Shown here in pieces: positions 26,701 through 32,310 of a DNA stretch of 64,000 nucleotides. Source of the stretch: Strongylocentrotus purpuratus (lineage: Eukaryota; Echinodermata; Echinoidea; Camarodonta; Strongylocentrotidae). The stretch is taken from positions 34,125,807-34,189,806 of the forward strand of contig NW_022145610.1 of assembly GCF_000002235.5 (NCBI RefSeq). The letters run 5' to 3'. How positions within the stretch are numbered: the first letter of the stretch is position 1; each line of letters opens with the position of its first letter. The notes under the pieces are model-generated. The model worked only from the letters and a program-made list of their open reading frames with translations. It was not told the DNA's origin and made no database searches. Both the position numbers and the translations under genes were made by a program.

Positions 26701-29183
26701 TACATTAGAAATAAAACAATAGATATAATAAGAAAGAAAAAAAAATATATAATACATAAGAAAATAAATATTTGAAAATCGCATCAAATTTGCATAAATT
26801 ATCATTATTTATTACATCAAAATAACTATTTTGTGTTAGAAAAGAAGTTTCATATGAATGATGAGTTTCAACATTTAAAAGGTGGAGCCTGACAATTGGT
26901 GTAATGATTCTAGTTCCCTGCATATTTCTAGATTTGATATTCATGAATGCGTATTCATAATTTAAGCAAATTAACGTATGCATTTTCAAATATCATAAAA
27001 ATAATGAAACCTCATGAATTTGAGATGAAGGAAACATTTATTTAATACATTTTCAAGATTCTGCACAGTCAAGTCTACAGACAAATATGTACAGTTTTCT
27101 GTAAAAAGCATAAAATTAGCATTTTGCATTATTAATTAGGCTGTAACAACAAAAATGTGCATATTAGGAAAAAAACGAATTATACCATCTTATTCCTTAC
27201 GTAAATATCTACAAACATGCAAATTTTCGTGTTCATCGGACATTCGACACCCCCCCCCCCCCCCCCCATGTCAGTGAGGTGCTCAAAATAGCTCAGTAAG
27301 GGTTAAGGGGCATTCCCAACATAAGTGTTTAATAGATTCAATATTTTGTGAACGAAACGTATATAAATCAGAATGGGATAGGCCTATACCAACAGTCTTT
27401 AAATACTTATTGACACCAAGAATATTGTGAGTTATTTTGAAGTGAAAAAAACTTAATTTTGTCGACGAAAAACAATTAAAAAGAATGATTTGCATAGAAC
27501 TGACCATTGATTATAAGTTTCATTGAAACCTTGATTTTATTAGTTGTTGAGTGATGCTGAGCTTTATGCGACGAGGCCCATTGCTTTTATACACAAACAA
27601 AAAACATTTCTTGATATCAAGAATTGAATTCTTAGTATCAAGAAATGATTTTCTGTTGTAAAGCAAAGGTATTTCTTGATATCAAGAAACAGGAATAAAT
27701 GTTTAAATGGCTTACCATAGACAAGGATGATCAGTGGACGTTTACGCCGTTCTCGTCCACTCAATAGGGACTTTTAGATTTGCACGAAGACAATGTGGAT
27801 TGCTACGCTCGACGTCCTTGTAATGCACTGTCTTGAATGGACGTCCCACGTATCAGTCCACGCAAATCTAAAAGTCTCTAATTTTGTCCATATTACGACT
27901 CGACTATACCTCAACACGACTAAAGAGCTGAATTGGTTTGATCGTATTGGCTAATTTTCACACAACAGTGGGGTCTATGTGTGAAAAAAAAACGGCACTA
28001 GAAATGTCATAGATAAGAATAAGAGCAATAACCATGCACTTTGAAGGCATTTGCGGTCTGAAAACAGAACTCAACTATCCCTTTAAACTATGTTCCCGGC
28101 GGCCACGGCAGCCCCGTTTGCCCGAAATGTATTGCGCCATGGGATCTTGTTCCGCCCCCCCCCCACACACACACAGTGTTACTTAGGGTACGCATATGCA
28201 TGTTCCCTCCCTTTTCAGCACCCCCATAAGTCCGGTGTGTAAAGTCAATACGGGCAGATCTTTTTTCTTTGTTACAAGCCGGAGATTTTGGGAACATTAA
28301 TGCGGTCCCGCCGTTCCAGGAGTGGGGGGGGGGGGATGGGGGAGGGGGGAGGGGGGAGGGGGGGGGCGGGGATCTAATTGGCCAAGTTTATCTCTGTATT
28401 CAGGTGTTGTAGGGCTGCTGTCCTGAAGGCTCCTAGGCGCACTACGGTTCGGCCCAAGGTCTACCACGGATGCCAGTACGTTCCCACCACGTTCTGTCGG
28501 AGCGTTCTACGCTTGAAACGTGGACGCCGGGCAGCTTCGTAGCACGTTTGTGCCCGCGGTATTAAAAGAAGGCCTCCCAAGCAAAAGCAATCATTGTATC
28601 ATGAGACCGCGCACGCCGTGTCAGATTGTAGTAGAACGCAACGCGCCGTAGGATCGGGCCCGTAAACCGGCGCACTACGGGCTGCCTCCAAGTTTTGTGA
28701 CGGCCTATTACGTACAGTCATCTTAGGTTTCCCATCTGCAGCGTGACTGCCTTGGCAAATTTTTTGACAGTTTAAAAATCTGGCCCGGCATCCACGGCAA
28801 TCACGGTCTGTCACGTTTGCGATTCCGCCACCCCCCCCCCCTTCCCCGTTGTATCACGTCCATCCCGTTTTGTCCACGGTTACCTGAAACGTGATTGCCG
28901 TGGCCGCCGGGAACATAGTGTAAACGTAGCATAACCAAAAGCAAGTCTATAGTACGAAGCATACACTGCTAGAGTATGGAGAGATAATAGGGTAGGATAG
29001 AGCATAGAGTCACAGAGTGGTTAATAGCCTTACCGCCTTGAGCTCAACTTTTGGAATAAAGCATCTCGCCGCATCGCCGTCCATATCCATAGGCATTGGC
29101 TCACTGAGACCAGGGAACTCCATGCTGAGACCAAAGTCAAAGACGAACGCCAAACACACCAAGGTGATCACACGCCCCTCCAT
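2382..29183 (-). CDS. Gene A: membrane-type M8 (leishmanolysin-like) metalloprotease with EGF and SEA modules, 3' end outside the window
   Basis: Nineteen exons with GT/AG boundaries and matching phases give at least 794 residues. They encode a signal peptide (1-20); an M8 peptidase (about 40-500) with zinc motif HEIYH at 244-248, third ligand H352 and Met-turn M363; a cbEGF (509-546); an EB/EGF-like module (548-583); a SEA domain (584-699); and two cbEGFs (700-794). Segments such as [22 protein letters not shown] and LFRDENGDPLTP are hallmark M8/LMLN blocks. By comparison with gene B, a second EGF/EB/SEA/EGF cassette, a transmembrane helix and a tail should follow outside the left edge. The family hydrolyses peptide bonds with zinc; here it would act outside the cell, tethered to the membrane. 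The substrate is unknown. A truncated or secreted form cannot be excluded because the 3' exons are not seen. Confidence 0.85.
2600..2900 (-). mobile_element. tRNA-derived SINE
   Basis: Read on the minus strand, it starts with a tRNA-like head, GGTGTCCTGGTCTAGTGGAT, and a B-box-like GGTTCGTGAGTCC. A tail follows with 'attaatctacatttgccac', 'cacccag' and 'gggtacccggtagga', then an AT-rich end. The same insertion is present in gene B (about 41770-42060), so it predates the gene duplication. Confidence 0.7.
3121..3267 (-). CDS. Gene A exon 18: calcium-binding EGF domain
   Basis: Phase 1-1, 147 bases; acceptor CTGTCTCAG, donor GTATTG|GTAAGA. Encodes (D)[12 protein letters not shown]...[14 protein letters not shown]...GTVC with six cysteines and the CxNx4YxC signature. 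[13 protein letters not shown] insert lengthens the last loop. Joins exon 19 as CI-D-IDEC. Confidence 0.88.
3684..3918 (-). CDS. Gene A exon 17: C-terminal part of SEA domain 1
   Basis: Enters in phase 0 after CTTCAG and leaves in phase 1 (CAAG|GTATGC); 78 codons. The central strand reads [20 protein letters not shown], and G646-S647 lie where SEA domains self-cleave. It continues with [11 protein letters not shown] and SYTVDVNSIVVQ, the last strand and linker. Together with exon 16 it forms one SEA module split at a phase-0 intron. The plus-strand reading of this interval is only its complement. Confidence 0.85.
3919..4897. other. Gene A intron 16-17
   Basis: About 980 bases with no exon. 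It is alignable with gene B 43422-44849, apart from a B-only block near 43560-43990. It contains the tRNA-derived SINE listed separately. Confidence 0.7.
4629..4810 (-). mobile_element. tRNA-like SINE with intact A and B boxes
   Basis: The minus strand reads GGCGAGATAGCTCAGTTGG, then GTAGAGCAGTGG...GGTTCGAAACC (A and B boxes of a tRNA promoter). After it come 'gtgcccttt', 'aaggcattaatcc', 'accaggtctctcgg' and an AT-rich tail with 'caatcaatcaatcag'. Also present in gene B (about 44580-44770). It is not a functional tRNA: there is no clean acceptor-stem closure and a SINE body is attached. Confidence 0.7.
4898..5013 (-). CDS. Gene A exon 16: N-terminal part of SEA domain 1
   Basis: Enters in phase 1 after GTTCAG, leaves in phase 0 (TATGCG|GTAAG); 38 whole codons. 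Encodes [17 protein letters not shown] followed by [15 protein letters not shown], the first strand and helix of a SEA fold. The preceding exon ends GCQ, so the cysteine-rich module abuts the SEA directly. Confidence 0.85.
5014..5521. other. Gene A intron 15-16
   Basis: Contains an (AAT)/(ATC) microsatellite at about 5070-5145 and AT-rich DNA with 'aatacaaatacaaatac' repeats near 5340-5365. No further exon seen. The gene B equivalent (44966-45396) lacks about 100 bases of this. Confidence 0.6.
5522..5629 (-). CDS. Gene A exon 15: EB/EGF-like cysteine-rich module
   Basis: Phase 1-1, 108 bases; acceptor CGCAG, donor CAAA|GTTAGT (gene B has the better GTAAGT). Encodes [25 protein letters not shown] and EEGCQ: six cysteines in the C-x5-C-x5-C-x4-C-x-C-x(n)-C spacing of EB or short EGF-like modules. 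It may act as a spacer between the EGF and the SEA domain. Confidence 0.82.
5800..5960 (-). mobile_element. SINE fragment
   Basis: Complement of a SINE body and tRNA-like head: 'agtggcaaatgtagattaatg', then 'ggaattcgaacccc', then 'ctctatacctagacac'. The same copy sits at about 45680-45820 in gene B, so it is older than the duplication. The long plus-strand ORF here is an accident of this SINE and the complement of exon 14. Confidence 0.6.
6010..6123 (-). CDS. Gene A exon 14: calcium-binding EGF domain
   Basis: Phase 1-1, 114 bases; acceptor CCCCACAG, donor GATAAGA|GTAGGT. Encodes (D)[25 protein letters not shown] and EGRHCDK, a classic Notch-type cbEGF (CxDx4YxC). First module after the protease domain. 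Confidence 0.9.
6124..6761. other. Gene A intron 13-14
   Basis: AT-rich, with 'aaatcaaatcaaatc' repeats near 6655-6680 and no exon. The gene B counterpart is expanded to 45991-49531 by several insertions. Confidence 0.65.
6762..6813 (-). CDS. Gene A exon 13: short linker exon at the end of the M8 domain
   Basis: 52 bases, entering in phase 0 after TATATAG and leaving in phase 1 (ACAAAG|GTTAGT). Encodes [17 protein letters not shown]. The acceptor was chosen because it keeps phase 0 with exon 12, and the same TATATAG acceptor works in gene B; a closer CTAG would break the frame. The single Cys probably pairs with the last M8 cysteines. Confidence 0.75.
7546..7635 (-). CDS. Gene A exon 12: late M8 segment (YFDSLPGF block)
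   Basis: Phase 0-0, 90 bases; acceptor CTTTAG, donor ATTTTC|GTAAGT. Encodes [20 protein letters not shown] then QDHCPVIF. This matches the YFDxLxG...GG...CPF block of animal leishmanolysin-like peptidases. Confidence 0.85.
7636..8760. other. Gene A intron 11-12
   Basis: About 1.1 kb without exons. The proximal part aligns with gene B 51422-52568. Bases 8575-8700 are a SINE remnant ('caggtacccatttacacctg', 'ctgggttccgaacac'), also present in B near 52420-52510. Bases 7980-8470 have no clear counterpart in B and no recognisable content. Confidence 0.6.
8761..8878 (-). CDS. Gene A exon 11: Cys-rich M8 segment
   Basis: Enters in phase 2 (one base A), leaves in phase 0 (TATCAG|GTGCCG); 39 codons. 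Encodes [16 protein letters not shown] then PAFCSNIKLDEPLPEQYQ. It follows the LMLN pattern LSPYC...C...C...LP..YQ and continues directly into YFDSL of exon 12. Confidence 0.85.
9367..9554 (-). CDS. Gene A exon 10: M8 Met-turn and LEDTGWYK block
   Basis: 188 bases, enters in phase 0 after TTGCTAG, leaves in phase 2 (AACAG|GTAAGA). Encodes TESMGPGFAK (M363, the metzincin Met-turn), [34 protein letters not shown] and KWWMDTQRN. These are the most diagnostic M8 blocks in the window. Confidence 0.93.
9854..10177. mobile_element. Short TIR element (MITE), gene A only
   Basis: Ends are inverted copies: 'taaggcc...acatgtttagcgtc' on the left and 'gacgctaaacatgt...tggccta' on the right, with a poly-A/poly-T-rich middle. 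Gene B at about 53670-53680 shows the uninterrupted flanks ('cattcggatgtcaatttcag'-like), so this is an insertion after the duplication. Confidence 0.65.
10239..11115 (+). mobile_element. TIR element with sub-repeats, possible PIF/Harbinger remnant, gene A only
   Basis: Both ends carry 'tattctgaac' in inverted orientation, plus long inverted blocks ('gtgttatctc', 'aatattgttgta', 'gtgttatcttttgttgta'). Inside, an ATG at 10587 reads MAAIFLAQNQLSANRRVRRR; after a frameshift the other frame reads DEKFLRNYMLGYDDFNALIS, resembling the start of Harbinger-type transposases. Gene B near 53725-53740 is the empty site. The element is truncated. Confidence 0.5.
11247..11363 (-). CDS. Gene A exon 9: M8 segment with third zinc ligand
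   Basis: Phase 0-0, 117 bases; acceptor ATTGTAG, donor ATGCCG|GTAAGA. Encodes [19 protein letters not shown] then [15 protein letters not shown]352 in SALSHF is at the place of the third zinc ligand of the M8 family, 11 residues before Met363 in exon 10. The upstream [10 protein letters not shown] is the conserved 'C..leG.eLE' block. Confidence 0.9.
11364..12837. other. Gene A intron 8-9 with microsatellites
   Basis: Holds (TA)n at 11464-11508 and 11690-11722 and (GT)n at 11730-11760. Around 11550-11600 the text 'acgagctttcggcttg', then 'gccttcttcagg', resembles the end motif of Penelope-like retroelements (recalled similarity, unchecked). Gene B lacks bases 11533-11645; the join is at a repeated 'ggaac'. 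A CT run lies at 12353-12382. The MITE at 11997-12290 is listed separately. Confidence 0.55.
11997..12290. mobile_element. GC-rich palindromic MITE related to the element at 1-2320
   Basis: Ends 'gttatggtcaca' and 'tgtgaccatagc' are inverted. The body is one end of the 1-2320 element joined to the other ('gccgagcaggctac', 'gcggagttaaaattt', 'gcgatgcctaattccagcag'). Gene B at about 56240-56250 ('gtctaaggaacaatt') is the uninterrupted target, so it inserted in A after the duplication, at a TAA/TTAA-like site. Confidence 0.7.
12838..12952 (-). CDS. Gene A exon 8: M8 segment (YQWSDRV block)
   Basis: Enters in phase 2 (one base T after TTTACAG), leaves in phase 0 (CTTGTG|GTAAG); 38 codons. Encodes [19 protein letters not shown] then [14 protein letters not shown], matching the LMLN blocks 'lyQWSd.v' and 'v.llvTPrVV'. 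Confidence 0.9.
13328..13462. mobile_element. Probable short MITE ('gcctcggtcat' ends)
   Basis: Starts 'aagcctcggtcataaatgcc' and ends 'acctttgtgaccgctgc', with 'cgaacgccgtacgaacg' and 'tctcgtacgaacc' inside. It is an imperfect inverted repeat of a style common in marine deuterostome genomes. A related G/C-rich sequence lies at 18330-18670. Confidence 0.35.
13806..14956. mobile_element. Giant near-perfect palindrome built of 10-bp motifs
   Basis: Left arm 13806-14353 and right arm 14429-14956 are inverted copies of about 530-550 bases. Outermost text is 'agctacagtcccatatacgt' and its complement. Each arm is itself nearly palindromic, and is made of degenerate decamers such as 'ggtcctggat' and 'ggtccgggac'. 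The middle contains 'ggggctttaagcccc'. It lies in gene A intron 7-8 and is absent from the gene B intron. No protein is credible; the long ORFs here (runs of DRPGPSRT) are by-products of the repeat. Confidence 0.85.
15227..17092. mobile_element. Foldback element with internal tandem repeats
   Basis: Ends 'gacctggaaaag' and 'cttttccaggtc', then inverted blocks 'ttggttgccagcttggcaac' / 'gttgccaagctggcaaccaa'. The left arm holds three tandem units starting at 15377, 15718 and 16021 ('caatatgtaataatgttgct'; periods 341 and 303). The right arm holds two inverted units (about 16590-16945). A unique core at 16200-16560 contains the fragment LYVQCGGYLGREAMLSNLM, perhaps captured or left from a transposon ORF. 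It belongs structurally to foldback/Galileo-like elements. Confidence 0.75.
17093..17759. other. Gene A intron 7-8, exon-proximal part
   Basis: AT-rich, with the motif 'gacaaGTCAGGTCTG'-like 'ttagacaag' repeated near 17445, 17550 and a degenerate 'ataacaggtctg' near 17368. No exon or recognised element. Confidence 0.4.
17760..17854 (-). CDS. Gene A exon 7: M8 segment (LFRDENGDPLTP block)
   Basis: Enters in phase 0 after CTTACAG, leaves in phase 2 (GAGCAG|GTAAGG); 31 codons plus two bases. Encodes GILPGLFALFRDENGDPLTP then DDGFPTELS. It directly follows HEIYHAI, so the active-site helix exits as HAIG-ILPG. Gene B has the canonical HALG-FSPS here. Confidence 0.9.
18330..18680. repeat. CG-rich interspersed repeat
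   Basis: Dense in 'cgcaggc', 'gcgtatt' and 'aacgcac' motifs. It starts 'aatgcctcagtcacacctttgcg' and has a partly inverted end 'acgcagctata'/'tagctgcgtttcc'. Base composition is unlike the AT-rich intron around it. Probably a non-autonomous DNA transposon of the 'gcctcagtcac' type. Confidence 0.4.
18928..19027 (-). CDS. Gene A exon 6: M8 active-site exon (HEIYH)
   Basis: Enters in phase 2, leaves in phase 0 (GCAATA|GTAAGT); 33 codons. Encodes [15 protein letters not shown] then [20 protein letters not shown] (244-248) is the zinc-binding HExxH with catalytic Glu245. GFINICP is the conserved 'aG.vnlCP' block before it. Gene B's exon is two codons shorter, just before the active-site helix. 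Confidence 0.92.
19103..19223. repeat. Hairpin-forming inverted repeat
   Basis: 'gaggttctggttaaaactat' pairs with 'atagtttaaccagtacctc'; inner arms 'ggtgactccaatac' and 'gtacttttggagtcacc' and 'gctgaggggcgcagccccga' complete an approximately 120-base snap-back with a tiny loop. Confidence 0.6.
19240..19570. repeat. A/T-rich inverted-repeat element
   Basis: 'tatcctgcatcaaaaatttc' at about 19251 and 'aaatttttgatgcaggata' at about 19543 are inverted ends around a poly-A-rich core. May be a small MITE or an outer shell of the 19103-19223 hairpin element. Confidence 0.45.
19824..20764. mobile_element. 940-bp palindromic MITE flanked by TA
   Basis: Terminal 'cactgttggtcataatggtg' and 'caccattatgaccaacagtg' are perfect inverted ends. 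Arms of about 390 bases are inverted copies, and each contains an embedded tRNA-SINE piece ('ggggattaatgcctcat', 'gggcactaatatagcacatc'). It is flanked on both sides by TA, and gene B at about 61833 ('ggacatttatatatcacc') is the empty site. The TA target suggests Tc1/mariner-type mobilisation. Confidence 0.8.
21133..21303. repeat. 170-bp hairpin element
   Basis: 'taatatacaaatattgactg', 'gaggatgctggtggaaatta' and 'cataccggccctt' recur in inverted order on the other side of a 17-base loop (about 21213-21229). Two mismatched stretches only. No protein. Similar 'cagtcaatatctgt' ends occur in the element at 50401-51110. Confidence 0.65.
22140..22290. repeat. Purine-only (GA/GGGA) microsatellite
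   Basis: About 150 bases of almost pure G and A on the plus strand, in gene A intron 5-6. The counterpart at 61898-62010 in gene B is of different length, so the tract predates the duplication and has since changed size. ORFs on either strand here are meaningless. Confidence 0.85.
22557..22738 (-). CDS. Gene A exon 5: M8 pro/N-terminal catalytic segment
   Basis: Enters in phase 0 after CATATAG, leaves in phase 2 (GAAAAG|GTGGGA, a weaker donor than gene B's GTAGGG). Encodes [35 protein letters not shown] and VIGFANVCYLDPRLK. GVsD.hyVLYVt is the conserved 'GvpdadfvLyV' block of M8. The first 38 codons are nearly identical to gene B, and the last 22 are clearly divergent with a three-codon indel. 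Confidence 0.9.
23313..23421 (-). CDS. Gene A exon 4: M8 N-terminal segment
   Basis: Enters in phase 2 (one base G after TTAACAG), leaves in phase 0 (TTTACTA|GTAAGTG); 36 codons. Encodes QCQTGSYVNNGTVVNCTCAD then TTCGTATLPEHHLL. Rich in Cys and with two N-glycosylation sequons (NGT, NCT). Extracellular, upstream of the catalytic core. Confidence 0.82.
23668..23747 (-). CDS. Gene A exon 3: M8 N-terminal segment
   Basis: Enters in phase 0 after AATCTAG, leaves in phase 2 (CGACAG|GTAACT). Encodes NITRETVDLISRQLQVKEES then QDIIFD. Only this frame is open and links exon 2 to exon 4. It matches the amphipathic helix region after the 'yyd.sv' block in LMLN. Confidence 0.78.
23780..24075. mobile_element. 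SINE remnant
   Basis: Starts 'tttttatagcgctaaatacg' and 'aagtgctttacag', then 'attaccccggtcttcgg', and ends with complement SINE text 'ggtaaatgtagattaatgcc' and 'gtcgggtatcgatc'. This is a typical tail-to-head order on the minus strand. Gene B's equivalent intron is outside the window. Confidence 0.5.
24076..25077. other. Gene A intron 2-3, no feature recognised
   Basis: About 1 kb, AT-rich. It contains 'gggttagagttagggt' near 24430 and an imperfect tetranucleotide-free stretch; no exon, no clear inverted ends. Confidence 0.4.
25078..25521. mobile_element. Inverted-repeat element ('aactcgcc...ggcgag')
   Basis: Ends 'cgagacggcgacttgttt' and 'ttttaacaagtcgccctctcg' are inverted. Inner blocks 'gccaagaaggc', 'aagaaggcgac', 'ggcgccttctcgccttct' and 'ggcgagttttaac' repeat in both orientations. 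It abuts the donor of exon 2 (40 bases away). Foldback-type MITE, family unknown. Confidence 0.5.
25564..25692 (-). CDS. Gene A exon 2: M8 propeptide-like segment
   Basis: Phase 0-0, 129 bases; acceptor TTTGCAAAG, donor TTCATCATG|GTAAGT. Encodes LKPGINTHRSSSSRSQSSTF then MKFEVWYDESVTNSSISDFI. The 'lrf.vwYDeSv' stretch matches the first conserved block of animal M8 proteins. The Ser-rich stretch is probably a disordered propeptide linker. Confidence 0.85.
26355..27310. mobile_element. Possible TIR element with G/C homopolymer ends
   Basis: 'gttaacccttactg' at about 26354 and 'cagtaagggttaa' at about 27294 are inverted, each next to a long G or C run (26372-26398 and 27250-27267). The interior is AT-rich with no credible ORF. 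The TIR match is short, so this is tentative. Confidence 0.35.
27283..27507 (-). mobile_element. Dead LINE fragment (RT C-terminal zinc-knuckle region)
   Basis: Minus-strand reading gives FFHFKITHNILGVNKYLKT then IESIKHLCWECP, the post-RT region of L1/Tx1-type LINEs. There the usual text is 'lk..hgi...n..L...gi..s..C.fC...iEt..Hlf..C'. One of the expected cysteines is lost. It lies in gene A intron 1, in sense with the gene. Confidence 0.55.
27600..27695. repeat. Palindromic 'tttcttgatatcaagaaa' cluster
   Basis: Three close copies of the self-complementary core 'ttcttgatatcaagaa' (one altered to 'ttcttagtatcaagaa') within about 90 bases. Confidence 0.55.
27767..27882. mobile_element. 115-bp MITE
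   Basis: Ends 'agggacttttagatttgc' and 'gcaaatctaaaagtctct' are inverted; inside, 'gcgtggac'-like 'gtccac' and 'gtggac' motifs recur. In gene A intron 1. Confidence 0.6.
28087..28919. mobile_element. GC-rich TIR element in intron 1
   Basis: Perfect terminal inverted repeat 'actatgttcccggcggccac' / 'gtggccgccgggaacatagt', extended by 'ggcagcc'. The interior (28290-28870) is GC-rich with long G and C runs and 'cgcactacggg' in both orientations. No ORF of substance. Base composition strongly unlike the flanks. Confidence 0.7.
29034..29183 (-). CDS. Gene A exon 1: start codon and signal peptide
   Basis: 50 codons from ATG (29183-29181) to GCG|GTAAGG. MEGRVITLVCLAFVFDFGLS is a good signal peptide; then a Met/Pro/Asp-rich stretch and ARCFIPKVELKA. 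The ATG has A at -3 and G at +4. A pyrimidine-rich acceptor-like TTTCTACACAG 20-odd bases upstream suggests a separate non-coding first exon. Phase 0 out, matching exon 2. Confidence 0.85.
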
Positions 29184-29277
29184 GATTATGTTTAAAAGGA
29201 CACTGTGTAGAAAGACACATCACCAGAATGATTTCGTGTTGTAAGACTGCTGCAGTAGCTTGTTTTTAAAATGGCGG

Positions 29278-29447
29278 CCTGGGGGGCGTTTCATCAACAC
29301 TTGTCCGCCGACAACAGTCAGCACTGACTAAATTTGACCAATCAGAGGCCTGGAAAATAGTTGGTGACCATACAATTTTCGATGAAAATGATATTAGTCG
29401 GTGAACACCACCAACTAATTGTTTCATGAAACGCCCCCCCCCCCGAC
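29278..29447. mobile_element. MITE about 95 bases upstream of the gene A start codon
   Basis: Inverted ends 'ggggggcgtttcatcaa' and 'ttgtttcatgaaacgcccccc'; interior 'cagtcagcactgac' and 'agttggtg...caccaact'. Because it sits just 5' of exon 1 it may lie in the promoter or first intron of gene A. Confidence 0.6.
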
Positions 29448-30112
29448 CTTCTAAATCGGATAGGTACGTCAATCGTGTCTTTATTGCGAAAGCAGTGTTA
29501 TCACGCTTTATTTTTTGCACGCCATAATGATTTTAATAAAAGGCTTAGTATTGGGTTTAAGGCTCATCGATTCTATTTGTCCTTAAAGAATGTAAAGGTC
29601 CTTGAAAAAATGAGAATTTTTTGGTTAATAAAATGGTACGTCATAGGTTAACTCAACCGTACGTCATTCGTTAAGAGCCTAGATATATGAAAGGATTGAC
29701 ACAAAGGAAACTGGTCATGTGAATAGACTGTAACAGAAACTACGAATAAGTTATTGACTCTAGTAGACTCTCGTCTACCGAGAGAACTTTTTTACATGAC
29801 TGCTCTGAAAACGAGGAATAATATCCAAATTGATACGGAAAACTGTCATTGGTAATAGGGGTAATTATAACATGTACTTTAAGCTTCTAGTAGGTAAGCT
29901 TTCGACCATTCCTATGGACTGATACAAGCTAAGTGATTATACACTGGAGCGAAGATAGTTAATATAAGAGTCTCTATTCAATGAAGGAATCATTTTTCAA
30001 ACTCACTAATGTGGGTATCATCCCCTTGAATGTTGTGTCCGGTATATTTAGGCGTATTCTGCTACTATATATTGATATGGAATGCCCAATCTGAGGGCTG
30101 TTTTGTGCTCTT
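29448..30112. other. Intergenic, nothing recognised
   Basis: AT-rich DNA upstream of gene A. No ORF, repeat end or clear promoter element that I can support. Confidence 0.4.
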
Positions 30113-30600
30113 TAAAGGTCCCATTTGCAGGCCAACAAAATGAAAATGTTAAATTCCAACGGCATTTGAAAGATAATACTAATTTAAAACTTCCCGAAAA
30201 AAAGAGGGGGGGGGGGCTTGAAAATGTCTTTGGAAAATAACGACTATGAGTTGTCGAATCGACTTAAGAGCTTTAGAGCCAGTAAGTAAGAGTCTGATTT
30301 TCAGACCATTGTACCGAATGGTCGTACGAAATGGGTTATTGATGTAGACAAATGCTTATGTACCCTTTACAGCTCATTTTATGTATGTTATTACCAAAGA
30401 AGAAGACAAGCCAGTCAGTCACTCAATAGTGTCTGACAGTCAAGTTTAGTAAGTAAACGGGTTTCCTTGCATAATTTGAATATTAGGACACTGCTAACGC
30501 TTAAATTTCACAGATGGGACATACATGACATATTCATAATTCCTGCAAAGTTCTACAGAATTTGATGTTGGCTGCAAAAGGGACATAATATCTTTTAAAA
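30113..30600 (-). mobile_element. 'Tactatgtccc' MITE, copy 1 (inverted)
   Basis: Reverse complement of the element at 33440-34015 and 61045-61593. Shared features are the G/C run, 'gtcgaatcgact', 'gggttattgatgtagacaaa', 'agctcattttatgtatg' and 'gtcactcaatagtgtctgac'. The TIRs read about 'ttaaggtactatgtcccat' and 'ttttaagatactatgtccc'. This copy is somewhat decayed at its ends. Confidence 0.75.
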
Positions 30601-30749
30601 GAGCACACAATAGGGGCAGTGCAATTTAAATTCCAAGGAATGGATTATCGCTCATTTTTTATCTAGAATGTTCTTAATTGAATTGAATCTGAGAAAAAGT
30701 TACCCAATCCCTTTGATAACAAATTGCAATACTATTATGATAAGAATAT

Positions 30750-31990
30750 CCCTGTAGGCCCAGGGGACCTTGGATAACGAAAGGTTTATTGAAATCCATA
30801 CAAACACGAAGTCGCCTTTAAAAATTACACATACACAATCCAATCACAATAACTTAGATACATATAAAATAAATCGCAATAAATTAACCAAATTGGTCCG
30901 TTTATCTCGTAGTTTATATTTTTCTGATAGAATTAAAAAAAGGCCAGTTCAAATGCTAATGAAACTTGGAAAATCATCACAGAGATTATGGGAACAAAGA
31001 CAAATCCCCCACCCACGGATAACATGACTCTTAATGATACTAAGATACATGATCATAATCTTTATGCAAACTCATTTCATTAATTTGTTACGAATATCGG
31101 ACCTGAACTCGGCAGCAAAATTAACTGCCTAATTGTTTATTTCTCAGAGTATCTTTCAGAACACAATCAAGTGTCTTTCTTCTTAAACCTACATCAACGA
31201 AATTATTAACTTTGTCTGATCTCTCACCAGCTCATAATCCCATGGTTGCGATATAATAAGTATTTCTCTTTTAGAAGAAATAATTTATCAACTTGCTATG
31301 CCTTTAACTCACATATTTAATCACTCGTTATCACAAGGTGTGTTTCCTGACTTATTTAAAACAGCTAAGGTCAATCCAATCCAATTTTAAAAAAGACAAT
31401 CCCCATGAAATTGTCCTATTTGCTGACGACACAAATATCTTTCTGTTCTCACAAAGACCTTAACTCATTAAGAAATATCTTAAATCAAGAAATTGATAAA
31501 TTAAGTCCAATAAGCTTTCTCTTAAAAAAAAAGAAGACTCATTTCATGTATTTTAAACACCATTCTCATAAAGGGACCCACTAGTATATATTAAGAACGA
31601 TGATATGATAATTTGATTTGATTTATTTACCAACAGCAATACATTTCATACAATAATTTACATATACAAGAAGAGAAACTATTGGTTGGTAAAAGGGGCC
31701 AAAGAGAGAGAGGAAGATTAAGTCCAAGTTTTGGGTGTAATTATGGATGAAACTTGACATGGAATAAGAATCTACACCAAGTTACAATGAGCATTTCCAA
31801 AAGCATTGGGATAGTTTCCAAGTTAAAGTTTCTTCTCCCCATCCAAACTTTTTCTTATTATATATGTATAATACGCTAGTACTCCCATACATAAAATATT
31901 GCAACATCGTATGGGCTAAATTGGGTTCGACTAAAATCAATTATATTTTTGAATTACAAAAGGGAGCTATCCTTATTTGTACAGGATCAC
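30750..31990 (+). mobile_element. Degenerate non-LTR retrotransposon (Jockey/CR1-like RT)
   Basis: Pieces of a LINE ORF2 in order with frameshifts. NKLTKLVRLSRSLYFSDRI is in the linker near 30860. ANSF...TNIGPELGSKI lies near 31070. SLSQGVFPDLFKTAKVNPI is RT block 1 near 31330. IVLFADDTNIFLF is the catalytic FADD motif at 31409-31445. PYIKYCNIVWAKLG then FELQKGAILICTG lies near 31890-31985. A deletion removes the RT middle. Not functional. Confidence 0.7.
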
Positions 31991-31999
31991 TTTTTTTCT

Positions 32000-32310
32000 T
32001 AAATTAGTGCCAAAATTGACGCAAATTTTAGATTTCCCTTTGTAGGTGACCCCTTTTTCAGAAAGTGCCCTTTTTCGTTGGTGCCCTCACCCCCGCCCAC
32101 TTTGAAAGACGCTCCGCCGCACATGATTGGACCCAACGCAGTATACTTCGCTTGCTATGCTCTACTTGAACACTCAGATTTCAATAATATAAAGCGGATT
32201 GACGCCCCTGCCCAGAAGGGCGTGTACATGCGATTGCAGTGTGCTTCGAGCACTCGTTGGCTTCGACCCCGCCCCTCCCCCTTAAAAAATCCTGGATCCG
32301 CCGCTTAGAA
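32000..32310. repeat. Interspersed repeat ending 'cctggatccgccgc'
   Basis: The end 'aaatcctggatccgccgctt' matches the end of the block at 41080-41345 ('cctggatccgcgactgc'), and both contain 'gcccctcccc'/G-run segments. Likely copies of one poorly preserved DNA element. Confidence 0.4.
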
